The position numbers and the translations under genes were made by a program. The notes below the pieces were generated by a model. That model worked only from the letters and a program-made list of their open reading frames with translations, searched no databases and was not told where the DNA came from. DNA of 64,000 nt, from NCBI RefSeq assembly GCF_900115555.1, contig NZ_FOWX01000004.1:172394-236393 (forward strand), written 5' to 3'. Origin of the DNA: Pseudomonas borbori. GTDB lineage: Bacteria > Pseudomonadota > Gammaproteobacteria > Pseudomonadales > Pseudomonadaceae. This document shows positions 14,773 through 24,100 of this stretch, piece by piece; within the stretch, counting starts at the first letter, position 1; every line of letters begins with the position of its first letter.

Positions 14773-15956
14773 AGATCGGGCACAGCGCCCAGTGCGCCGG
14801 CCATGTACTTGGCGTAGAGGTTGTCGTCGGCACGCAGGCCGACGACTTCATCCAGGCGCCAGGCGGTTGAGCATTGGTCTTGTTTCTCGCACAGGTACAC
14901 CTGATGTTTCTGCAGGCGGTTGAGCACTTCCGGGGTGTGGCAGGTGAAGATCAACTGCGCCTGGTGTGGGTTGCTGTGCTCGAAGCGGAACCAGTCGAGA
15001 ATTCTGGGCATCAGGTGGGGGTGCAGGTCGTTGTCGATCTCGTCGATGACCGCCATGCCGCCTTGCTCCAGGGTGGTCAGCAGGCGCTCAAGCAGCACGA
15101 ACGCCGACTGGGTGCCACTGGACTCCTCGAAGAGGCTCAGCTCAAAGGCGTTGCCATCCTGGCTCTGGTGCACACCGAAGGGCATGTACACCGTGCTGTC
15201 CTTGCCTTCTGGTGCCGCGACTTCCAGTTGCCGAATGACCACGTCGGACAAGCCCAGATCGAACTCGCGCATGGCTTCAACCATGCGTGACTTGATGGCC
15301 GGTGCCCTTTCGTAGAGCTCGGCGGCATTTACCAGGGCACCGCGTTGGAAATGACGACGGCCATGACTGGCCACATTGCTGATGATGCGGCGGAAGTACT
15401 CAATGAAAGGGCGGGCTTCCTTGATGTCATAGCTGTGAGCCGCCGCCAGTAGCGAACAGTTGGCACGCAGGCTTTGTGCTTGTGCCTTGGGAAAGGGGAA
15501 GCCTTTCTGCTTGAAGGTAAAGCCTTCAGCAGCAGTGCGCTCGCGGCGGAACAGATAGCTGAACTGGGTGCTGGTTCGGTTGAGCAAAACCTCGCTGATG
15601 ACTTGGCCGGCATTCAGCACCAGTTGATAGCGGTGTTCGATGCCCTGCAGAAAGAAATCGATCTCAAGGCTGGTGTCTTTATCAGCGTGCAGGCGGTGGG
15701 GCTGGTAAGCGATGTCCTGATCGGGGTCCCCTTGCAGGAAAGAATCGCAAATAAACCAACTAAGGAAAGCCAGGGGCTTGATCAACTGGGTTTTCCCCGA
15801 GCCGTTGGCCCCCACCACGGCGATGACCTTGTTCAGGCGGGTCTCGGGCAGGTCGATGTCGAAGCCGGACGGAGTGGGTTTCTTGCCCACGGAAAAGTCG
15901 AGCCGAGTTTCCTCCGCGAAGCTGTAGAAGTTGGAGAAACGCAGCGAACTGATCAT
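14769..15956 (-). CDS. RloA-like AAA15/AAA21 ABC-type ATPase
   Basis: A 395-residue ATPase starting MISSLRFSNFYSFAEETRLD, the strand pair seen at the start of SMC/OLD-like ATPases. The Walker A motif is GANGSGKT (49-56); the C-terminal part holds Walker B MAVIDEIDNDLHP and the following switch histidine region FTCHTPEVLNRL. Together these define the AAA_15/AAA_21 family that includes RloA, OLD and the AriA subunit of PARIS. It is paired with the TOPRIM protein downstream. The context inside a type I operon points to phage defence, possibly guarding the restriction system itself; that last step is inference. Confidence 0.82.
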   Translation of the reverse strand: MISSLRFSNFYSFAEETRLDFSVGKKPTPSGFDIDLPETRLNKVIAVVGANGSGKTQLIKPLAFLSWFICDSFLQGDPDQDIAYQPHRLHADKDTSLEIDFFLQGIEHRYQLVLNAGQVISEVLLNRTSTQFSYLFRRERTAAEGFTFKQKGFPFPKAQAQSLRANCSLLAAAHSYDIKEARPFIEYFRRIISNVASHGRRHFQRGALVNAAELYERAPAIKSRMVEAMREFDLGLSDVVIRQLEVAAPEGKDSTVYMPFGVHQSQDGNAFELSLFEESSGTQSAFVLLERLLTTLEQGGMAVIDEIDNDLHPHLMPRILDWFRFEHSNPHQAQLIFTCHTPEVLNRLQKHQVYLCEKQDQCSTAWRLDEVVGLRADDNLYAKYMAGALGAVPDL

Positions 15957-16088
15957 ATTTTCACTATTCCAACAAAATTTCGTTGATTTTTGCTTTTTGG
16001 TGTTGGTTTGGCAAGCTCGGAGCGCAGGCGTCGTCTGGGTTTCTCTACCCGCCAGGGCGCATGGACTATGCGGCAGAGACAGTCGTCA

Positions 16089-16123
16089 GGCCTATTCGAC
16101 TCAGCTAATGAGCCGAATAGGCC
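16089..16123 (-). repeat. Long hairpin between hsdR and the RloA-like gene
   Basis: GGCCTATTCG and CGAATAGGCC form the outer stem, extended by A-CTCA / TGAG-C with one mismatch, around GCTAA. It starts 19 bp after the hsdR stop. No T-run follows on the minus strand, so it is not a standard terminator; it may stabilise the hsdR message or separate expression of the downstream genes. The rest of the 185-bp gap shows only a second partial copy (ATTCGGCTCA). Confidence 0.6.
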
Positions 16124-16141
16124 GTGTATTCGGCTCACGGA

Positions 16142-19100
16142 TTAACCGACCTGCGGCCAGAGATTCTCGTTGAGTGCATCGAGCACGCTGTCCAGGTTAC
16201 CGCCCAGATTGCGATCCAGGCCTTTTAGGCCGCCATGCAGCCTAAATGCATCATTGAACTGCTGCGAATCGATGATCACTTCGTGTACCAATTGTTTGGC
16301 CAGGCGCTGCAGCCAGTTGCGTTGTGCCTGGGTCCAGGGTTGCAGCGCGTAGATCTTCTGCATGGCCTGGGCCACGCGCTGATCGAAGGGCAGCAGGGCT
16401 TCGCCGATGGCGGCCTGGCGGATATAGCCGATGATGCTGGCGGCGATCTCCTGGTTGGTCTGGTTGCGCCAGGCGCTTTTCAGGCTGACTTCGCTGAAGC
16501 CATGCTGGTCGAGCAGCAGGCGTACTTCGCGCAGCTGCTCGCGGGTCAGGTCTTTGGGACGGTTGACCACAACGCCAAGGGCGGCGGACTGGTTGAGTTG
16601 CTTGTGGATGAACTGGTGGAAGCTTTCCAGATAGTCGGCTGGCTTCTGGTTGTTGCCGTAGTTCTGCTCGCGCACCTTCAGCTCGTCGCTGTGGGTGGAG
16701 ATGAGCGGGTAGTTTTCCGAGCCGAGCAGGGCGCTGACGGCATCCAGTTGGCTGAGCAGCTGGCCGTGCTGGCGGATAAAGTTGGCGGCCTGTTGCGGGC
16801 CAAGGTCGTGCAGGTGTTTATGTAATTGAGCCGGCTCAACGCCCCACACTTCTTGAAGCTCATCGAGCTTTTTCTTCAGGCTCGGTTTGTCCTCGGCCTT
16901 GTGGCTGGCCTTGCGCAGAATACGCATGATGCGCTGGCTGAGGACGTCGAGCACGTCGTGGGCGTGGCTGCTGTCGTCCTGGCTGCCGGGTGCCTCATGG
17001 CTGGCACTGCCGGTGAGTTCGCTGACCAGTTGTTCCAGGGAGACGTTGGGGTTCTTCACCAGGGGCTTCATGGTGTCGACCGCTTCCAGGCTGGCGTAGA
17101 GATCGACGGGGTCGTAGATGCGGAACACGGTTTTGCCGATTTCGTCGCAGCGGCGGGTGGCGCGGCCTTTCATCTGTTCATAGAGGATGCGCGAGCGCAC
17201 GCGGCGCATGAGCACCAGGTTGCAGATCTTCGGCACGTCGATGCCGGTGGTGAGCAGGTCGACGGTGATGGCGATGTTGGGATGCGCTTCGTTCTTGTAC
17301 TGGCGAATCAGCTGCTCAACCTTGTCGCTCTGGCCGGTGATGATTTGCACCGCCGCCTGGTTGTACTGCTCGCCGTAGGCTGCCTTGAAGGCGTCATCCA
17401 GGAGGTTTTTCACCCGCTCGGCATGGGCCTGGTTGACGCAGAAGATCATGGTCTTCTCTTCGCCGAACGGGTCCAGCTCATTGGCCAGGGCGTCACAGAT
17501 GACCTTGTCGAAAGCCGGGGTGATCACGCGGCGATTGAACGACTCGATATTGAAGGTGAGTTCGTCCTCCAGTTCGGTGACGTCGACTTCGCCGGTCTGG
17601 GTGTTGATGACGCTGACCGACTCGCCCTTTTCGAAGCGAATGCCGTGCTGGCTGAGCTGGGTTTCGTAGCGGATCGGCGGCTCGTGGTCGATCAGCCAGT
17701 CATCGGCCACGGCTTCGCGGTAGCTGTAGGTGTACACCGGTTTGCCGAAGATCTCGCTGGTGTGCTTGGCCGGGGTGGCGGTGAGGCCGATCTTGCAGGC
17801 GTCGAAGTAGTCGAGCACGCGGCGGTACTGCGAGAGGTACTGGCTGTGGTCGCGCACGGCCAGTTCGCCTTCGCTCATCTCCTGGTCGAGGGTGTAACCC
17901 CGGTGGGCCTCGTCGACGATGATGCAGTCGAACTCGCCCACGGACGGCGGGGTGTCCGAGCGGAAGATACGACTGACCATGGCTTGTACGGTGGCGACCT
18001 GGATGCGGGTTTCCGCCTCGGCGGCCATGTCGCCCAGCTCTTTGATGTTGTAGTTCTGCGCCAGGGTGTGGTTTTGCTCGAGAGCGGTGTCGTTGAATGC
18101 GTCGATGGCTTGCTGGCCCAGGGCGCTGCGGTCGACCAGAAAGAGGATGCGCTTGAAGCGCTCGGCCTTGAGGAAGCGGTACATCAAACCAATGATGGTG
18201 CGGGTCTTGCCGGTGCCGGTGGCCATGGCCAGCAGGCAATCGCGCTGGTTGCTGGCCAGCGCCTGTTCCACGGCCTGGATGGCTTTTTCCTGGTAGTCGC
18301 GCAGTTTGAGGTAGGCGAAGCCTTCGTCCTTGAGCCTGGCCTCGGCCTCCGTCTGGCTGCGTTTGAGCAGGTCGAGCAGATCCTGCGGGCTGTGGAAATC
18401 CTGCAGCGGCCGGCGAGTATTGGCCGGGCAGCGCAGATCACGGAACCAGGTGCCGGACTGCTCGGCGAGCTGCTTGATATAGGGGCGGCCATTGCAGGAG
18501 AAGGCAAAGGGCACGCGGAAGTTGCCACCCTGGCCATCGCTCCAGGGTTGCGTCTGCCCAGCCAGCAGCCAGGGCTGCTGATGCTCTGCCGCCAGTTTGA
18601 ACTCGCGGGCATAGCGCTCGGCCTGGGAAATGCGGTCGGCGATATTGATGCGCTTACGCTTGGCTTCGACAATGGCCACGGGCATCAGGCCGGCGAACAG
18701 CACGTAGTCGGCGCAGGCCTTGGGGCTGCTGGTGGGCCACTCGGCAATGGCCTTGTGCTTGCCCTTCTCCGGGCGCGTGCCCTTGCTGTAGGTGAGGTCC
18801 AGCGAATCGGCCTGCCAGCCGGCCTCGATCAGTTGCTGGTCGATCAGGATGCGGGTGAGGTCTTCGGAGAGGTCGAAGCTGCTGCTGGCTTGCTGGGTCT
18901 TGTGCAGCACCTGCTGGCTGGCCTGGGGCTTGGTTTCCAGTTCCTGTTGCAGAGCCTTGAGGCGTTGCTCGAACTCGCTGCGCAGCCTGTTCAGCTCGGT
19001 TTCATGAGTCAGCGCCAGCTGCTTGTGCTCGCGTGACTCCGCATCCATCTGCTCGGCGAGAACGGCGTACTCCGTTGCCTCGCGCGTCATCAACTCGGCC

Positions 19101-19618
19101 AGTTGCTGATTGCTTTCCAGCTGTTGGCTGGATTCACTCAGCTGCGCCTTTAGCTGGTCGATCTGGTTTTGCAGGTCGCGTAGCGGGGTGCTGGGGTCAG
19201 CCGGCGTAGCGAAGGGACCGGGCTTGAACGCATGGGCGTTCTTGCCGAAGGACTGGTGATACCAGATGGCCAGGGCGCGGGCGACTTTGAGCCCGTCCAT
19301 GGCTTCGCGGTGCTGGGTGCGGAACTGGTGGGTGGCTTTGTTGCCTTCGACGCGCAAGGTGTGAAACAGGCTGACGATGTTGCGATCCAGCTGGATCTCG
19401 CGGCCCAGCTTGTAGAGCAGGTCGGCCTGGGTGGTGGTGGCCTCGAAGTCGATCCCGGCCCGGCTGGCCAGATCCTGGGCCAAGGCTTCGCCGAGCTGGC
19501 GCAACTTGATCAGGGTGGTGTTGGGATCGCTGGCGAATACCTGCTCGGCCGTGCTCGCAAGCTGCAGGAAGACGGGGTCGTGTTCCTGGAGGAAGGCGAA
19601 GTTACTGCTGGCTGCCAT
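16142..19618 (-). CDS. hsdR: Type I restriction enzyme, endonuclease and translocase subunit
   Basis: 1158 residues from the ATG at 19618, preceded by AAGGAT; upstream codons in frame lack family similarity. Order of parts: a DUF4145-like helical domain (about 35-125, RVEGNKATHQF), a long coiled coil (145-235), the nuclease core ADYVLFAGLMPVAIVEAKRK (Asp304, Glu318, Lys320), then the SF2 helicase with Walker A MATGTGKT (465-472), the DEAH box in VDEAHRGYTLDQE, and motif VI QMKGRATRRCD. All catalytic sites appear intact. HsdR cuts DNA after ATP-driven translocation only when bound to M2S, so with hsdS split it should be idle. First gene of the operon. Confidence 0.95.
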   Translation of the reverse strand: MAASSNFAFLQEHDPVFLQLASTAEQVFASDPNTTLIKLRQLGEALAQDLASRAGIDFEATTTQADLLYKLGREIQLDRNIVSLFHTLRVEGNKATHQFRTQHREAMDGLKVARALAIWYHQSFGKNAHAFKPGPFATPADPSTPLRDLQNQIDQLKAQLSESSQQLESNQQLAELMTREATEYAVLAEQMDAESREHKQLALTHETELNRLRSEFEQRLKALQQELETKPQASQQVLHKTQQASSSFDLSEDLTRILIDQQLIEAGWQADSLDLTYSKGTRPEKGKHKAIAEWPTSSPKACADYVLFAGLMPVAIVEAKRKRINIADRISQAERYAREFKLAAEHQQPWLLAGQTQPWSDGQGGNFRVPFAFSCNGRPYIKQLAEQSGTWFRDLRCPANTRRPLQDFHSPQDLLDLLKRSQTEAEARLKDEGFAYLKLRDYQEKAIQAVEQALASNQRDCLLAMATGTGKTRTIIGLMYRFLKAERFKRILFLVDRSALGQQAIDAFNDTALEQNHTLAQNYNIKELGDMAAEAETRIQVATVQAMVSRIFRSDTPPSVGEFDCIIVDEAHRGYTLDQEMSEGELAVRDHSQYLSQYRRVLDYFDACKIGLTATPAKHTSEIFGKPVYTYSYREAVADDWLIDHEPPIRYETQLSQHGIRFEKGESVSVINTQTGEVDVTELEDELTFNIESFNRRVITPAFDKVICDALANELDPFGEEKTMIFCVNQAHAERVKNLLDDAFKAAYGEQYNQAAVQIITGQSDKVEQLIRQYKNEAHPNIAITVDLLTTGIDVPKICNLVLMRRVRSRILYEQMKGRATRRCDEIGKTVFRIYDPVDLYASLEAVDTMKPLVKNPNVSLEQLVSELTGSASHEAPGSQDDSSHAHDVLDVLSQRIMRILRKASHKAEDKPSLKKKLDELQEVWGVEPAQLHKHLHDLGPQQAANFIRQHGQLLSQLDAVSALLGSENYPLISTHSDELKVREQNYGNNQKPADYLESFHQFIHKQLNQSAALGVVVNRPKDLTREQLREVRLLLDQHGFSEVSLKSAWRNQTNQEIAASIIGYIRQAAIGEALLPFDQRVAQAMQKIYALQPWTQAQRNWLQRLAKQLVHEVIIDSQQFNDAFRLHGGLKGLDRNLGGNLDSVLDALNENLWPQVG

Positions 19619-20001
19619 GGTCGATCCTTCGGTTGTTTGCCCGCTCAGTACGCCAAGCTTGGCTTTATTACGCGTAAGTGGCGGCAGCTTAACCAAGGTC
19701 GACAGAGTTTGGCCATGGCATTGAGCCACCCGCTGGGTGATGGGGCTGAGCTGCCGGCTCAGGTCGTTCGCGGCCTTGCACACTACCTGCGCAATTAACT
19801 TGATAGCGGGTGCCGATGCGGGTTGTCCAGATTGCTTCAGGAAAGGCGGGCAACGCTCCTGGGATTGAATCGCCATTGTCCTTATTGCAGCGGGTTGTTC
19901 GCAGGAAGCTGGGCCGGTATATGTGTGGTTATGCCCCTAGCCGGGGGGTCGTCAGTCAAGGTGCTGGGGTTGAGCGTTCAGCCCGGCTAAACCACTGAGA
20001 A
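19619..20001. other. Intergenic region with presumed hsd promoter
   Basis: 383 bp between the start of hsdR (minus strand) and a phosphoesterase (plus strand). I see no convincing gene; open frames on both strands here have poor composition. The promoters of both flanking genes must lie within it, but no clear -35/-10 pair stands out. Confidence 0.5.
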
Positions 20002-20754
20002 ATGAAGATGCGTATCCACCTGCTGTCCGATCTGCACAATGAGTTCGGCCCCTTCACTCCGGCGCCGCTGAACTGCGATCTGGTCATTCTGGCGGGCGAC
20101 ATCGATGTCAAGGCGCGTGCTGTCGAGTGGGCCAGGCAAGCCTTCTCTGGCCCGGTGTTGTACGTCCTCGGCAATCACGAGTTCTACGGCGGACACCTGA
20201 CTCACACCCTGGAGAAAATGCGCGCGGCGCAGGATGAGCGGGTTCGGGTGTTGGAGCGCGATGAGGTCATTCTCGGCGGCGTACGCTTTCTGGGCGCGAC
20301 CATGTGGACGGATTTCGCCGCCACCGACAACATGCCGATGGCGTGCCTGACTGCGCAGAATGCGATGAACGACTTCCGGCAGATCCGCACCGAAGGTTTC
20401 AGGCGTATCCGCCCGGCCGATCTGGTCGCCCGGTCGGTGCAGACGAAAGACTGGCTGCGCATGAAGCTGGCGCAAGCATTTGCCGGCCCAACGGTGGTGA
20501 TTACCCACCACGCGCCGACGCTGCGCTCGCTCCAGGGCGGCCCGCACGCGGGCACTCACCTGGACGCCGCGTACGCCAATCGCTGGGAAGCGCTGATGGG
20601 GGGAGAGCGGATGGCGCTGTGGCTGCACGGCCATTCGCATAGGGCTGTCGACTATGACCTGGCGGGCACGCGGGTGCTGTGCAATCCCAGGGGCTATCCG
20701 GGGGAGGAGACGGGCTTCCGCGCGGATCTGATCATCGAACTCCAGCCGTCCTGA
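20002..20754 (+). CDS. Calcineurin-like metallophosphoesterase
   Basis: 250 residues. The metal ligands of the family appear in order: IHLLSDLHNEF (D-x-H), LVILAGDIDV (G-D), YVLGNHEFYGG (G-N-H-E), VITHHAP (H) and LHGHSH (G-H-x-H). These bind a two-metal centre that hydrolyses phosphoesters. The substrate is unknown; similar stand-alone proteins in pseudomonads are annotated only as phosphoesterases. ATG at 20002 is used; a second in-frame ATG lies 6 bp on. It lies between the hsd operon and the tRNA gene. Confidence 0.88.
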   Translation: MKMRIHLLSDLHNEFGPFTPAPLNCDLVILAGDIDVKARAVEWARQAFSGPVLYVLGNHEFYGGHLTHTLEKMRAAQDERVRVLERDEVILGGVRFLGATMWTDFAATDNMPMACLTAQNAMNDFRQIRTEGFRRIRPADLVARSVQTKDWLRMKLAQAFAGPTVVITHHAPTLRSLQGGPHAGTHLDAAYANRWEALMGGERMALWLHGHSHRAVDYDLAGTRVLCNPRGYPGEETGFRADLIIELQPS

Positions 20755-21039
20755 AATAGCTTCGGCAGTGCTCAGCTCCCAATTCCGCGGGACGAGCGCC
20801 CGTTTCATTGCGTGTCGCTGTTGTTCAATTGCGGCGACTTGTTGTGTCTTCGTGTCGCTGGGGACGACTTATGCACATCAGCCGTTGGTGAAATCGATTT
20901 TTGCCGACATGTCAGCTCAGGGGCCGACGCACAGCGAACAGTGCTTGGCGGCGGGAACGATGCGGGCTGTTTCCGGCGGCGTTGCGCCATCCATGCCTGG
21001 GCGTGGCTAGCCGCTAAGACGGTGACTCGATCGGGCAAC
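20755..21039. other. Gene-free interval before the tRNA terminator
   Basis: About 285 bp between the phosphoesterase and the tRNA terminator. Open frames on both strands lack ribosome binding sites and family similarity. Nothing further is seen. Confidence 0.5.
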
Positions 21040-21065
21040 AAAAAGCCGCGCAATGCGCGGCTTTT
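21040..21065 (-). terminator. Rho-independent terminator of the tRNA gene
   Basis: GCCGCGC-AAT-GCGCGGC flanked by AAAA and TTTT. On the minus strand it lies just after the tRNA 3' end and ends in a T-run. Because both flanks are A/T runs it could act on either strand. Confidence 0.85.
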
Positions 21066-21070
21066 CGATT

Positions 21071-21147
<77 letters not shown>

Positions 21148-21160
21148 TGAAGCCGGCGGA

Positions 21161-24100
21161 TTATACCGGTGCCTTCTCCGTAGTGCCAATCGAACGACGC
21201 GGGCCGAGGAAATTATGGGCGAAGGCGTCGGCGGCGAGGGGGCGGCTGAGGACGAAGCCCTGGATCTGTTCGCAGCCTTCGGCGGCGAGGAACAGTTCCT
21301 GGGCCTTGGTTTCCACGCCTTCGGCGATCACCGTGAGTTGCATGCTGCGGCCCAGGGCGATGATGGCGCGGGTAATGGCGACGTCGTGCGGGTCGGACGG
21401 CAGGCCGCGGACGAAGGATTGGTCGATCTTCAGGGTGTCCAGTGGCAGGCGCTTGAGGTAGCTCAGCGAGGAGTAGCCGGTGCCGAAGTCGTCGATGGCC
21501 AGTTGCACGCCGAGGGCTTTCAGTTGATGGAGGATGCTCAGGGCGTCCTCGGTCTGGTTCATGATGAAGTTTTCGGTGATTTCCAGTTGCAGCAGGCCGG
21601 GGGCGAGTGAATTGCTGTCGAGCAGCTGGGTGATGCGTTCGAGCAGCTGCGGTTGCCGCAGTTGCACGCCGGCCAGGTTGACCGAGAGAGGGCCGAACGG
21701 TGCGTGGAGGCGTTGCCATTCGCCCATTTGCCGGCAGGCTTGGCGCAGCACCCAGTCGCCCAGCGGCAGGATCAGGCCGTTTTCTTCGGCCAGTGGGATG
21801 AAGCGTTCGGGCGGAATTTCGCCAAGCACGGGGTGGGTCCAGCGGATCAGGGCTTCGGCGCCGGCCAGACGCTGGGTGATCAGGCTGAGTTTCGGCTGGT
21901 AGTAGAGTTGCAGCTCCTCGCGCTCCAGGGCGCGGCGCAGTTCGAGTTCCAGGGCCATGCGTTCGGTGGCCTGGAAGGTCAGGTCACGGGTGTACATTTC
22001 GACCCGGTTGCGGCCTTTGGCTTTGGCGCGGTACATGGCGGCGTCGGCGTTCTTGACCAGGGTGGCGACATCCAGGCCGTCATCCGGGAACAGGCTGATG
22101 CCGATGCTGGCGCTGATATGGAACTCGTGGACGTCGATGTGGAAGGCAGGGCTGAAGCAGGCGAGCAGCTTGTTGGCGACCCGTTTGGCGTCCTCGCTCT
22201 GGTGCAGGCCCGGCAGCAGGATGATGAATTCGTCGCCGCCGAGGCGGGCCACGGTGTCGATGTCGCGCAGTTGTTCCTTGAGGCGGATGGCGATGCTCTT
22301 GAGCAACTGGTCGCCGACCGGGTGGCCCAGGCTGTCGTTGATGTGCTTGAAGCGGTCGAGGTCGAGAAACAGGATCGCGCCTTGGCGCTCGTCGGTTTGC
22401 GCATCGTCGAGCGCGGCATGCAGCCGGGTTTCGAACAGTGTGCGGTTGGGCAGGCCGGTCAAGGAGTCGTGGTGGGCCTGGTGGTCGAGGCGGGCCTGGG
22501 CATGTTTGAGTGAGCTGATGTCGGCGAACACGGCGACGAAGTGCGTGGTCTGCTGGTCTTTATTGCGCACGGCGCTGATGGTCAGCCATTCCGGATAGAT
22601 CTCGGCGTTCTTGCGCCTGTTCCAGATTTCCCCTTGCCAGTGTCCTTCATCTTCCAGTTGGTGCCACATGGCGCTGTAGAAGGCGCTGTCGTGCTGGCCG
22701 GAGGCGAGTAGCCGGGGTGTCTGCCCGAGCGCTTCGGCTTCGCTGAAGCCGGTGATTGCGCTGAAGGCGCGGTTGACCGCGACTATGCGCTGCCGGGGGT
22801 CGGTGATCATCACGCCTTCGGCGGTGCTTTCGAATACGGTGGCGGCCTGCTGGAGTTTTTCCTGCATGAGCTGGCGTTCGGTGATGTCGCGGGCGATGGT
22901 CAGCAGGCAGGGTTCGTCGCCGACCTGGATCGGCTGGATGGACAGTTCGCAGCGGCGTATCTGGCCGTCGCGGGTGCGGATTGTGGCGCTCAGGTCACGC
23001 GCGCTGCCGTGCAGGGCGATCTGTCCGATCATCCCGGCGCGGTCTGCGGGGTTGGCCCAGACCCCCAGTTCAAGGGTCGAGCGGCCGGCTGCTTCGCTGC
23101 TGCTGTAGCCGGTGATGCGGCTGAAGCCTTCATTGATTTCGATCAGTTGGCCGTCACTGACGCGGCTGATCAGCAGGCCGTCGGGGGAGGCGTGGAAGGC
23201 CTTGGCGAATTTTTCTTCGGAGCTCAGCAGTTGCTGTTGGGTGGCTTTGAGCTGGCTGATATCACGCACTATCACCACCAGCGCCGGCGTATCGGCGAGC
23301 TGGAAGGCCTGGGCGGAGATCAGCCCGGTGAAGGGTTGGCCGTCACGCCGCAGGAAGGGCATTTCCAGGTTGCGCAGGCTCTCGCCTTGCAGGCGTTTGA
23401 GCAGGGTTGGGCCGATGCCGGGAATGCCCCAGATATTCAGTTCGCTGGCGGTTTTGCCGAGCGCTTCGGCGACTGGGACTCCGGTCTGTTGCTCGAACGC
23501 GTTGTTGGCTTCGAGCAGGCGGCCATCGGCTCTGCGGGCGATTACCAGGATGTCCGGGCACTGCTGGAACACCGAGGCGAATTTCTGCTCGGAGAGGCGC
23601 AGGGCCTGTTCGGCCTGCTTGGCTTCACTGATGTCGACCATCAGGCCGCGCATGATCGTCCGGTCGCCACTGCGGGTCAGGGTGACTATGTCGCGGATCC
23701 ACAGCACGCGGCCGTCGGCGGCATACATCCGGTAGTCCAGGCTGTGGTCGCGGCCGGCGGTGCTTTCGCGCAGGCAGTATTCCATGGCCTGCTGGGCATC
23801 GTCCGGGTGCAGGATACTCAGCCAGAAACCTGGGCGCTGCCAGTCGGTCAGCGGGTAGCCGAGCAGTTTTTCCGCGTGCTGCGAAACGTAGGTGAAGATG
23901 TAATCATCCAGGCGCGCCTCCCAGGCGATGGCCGAGAGGTTTTCCACCAGGCTGCGGTAGTGTTGTTCGCTGTTGCGCAATTCCTGTTCGAGCAGGCTGC
24001 GGGCGAGCATTTCGGTATGCAGGCGGCGGTTGATACGCAGGATCACGGCGATGACGGCGCAGAGTGCGAGCAGCCCAGGGAGGCCGTAGAGCAGCAGTTC

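Noticed and set aside
16826..19036. 736-codon open frame antisense to hsdR, and similar long antisense frames opposite prkA (36739-38517) and lptD (45072-46970)
   Set aside because: In GC-rich DNA the frame opposite codon position 3 is often free of stops. The products are rich in Val, Gly, Ala and Asp without any known motif and lack ribosome binding sites.
19810..19998. Small open frame before the phosphoesterase
   Set aside because: No ribosome binding site, irregular composition and no family similarity; it overlaps the probable hsd promoter region.
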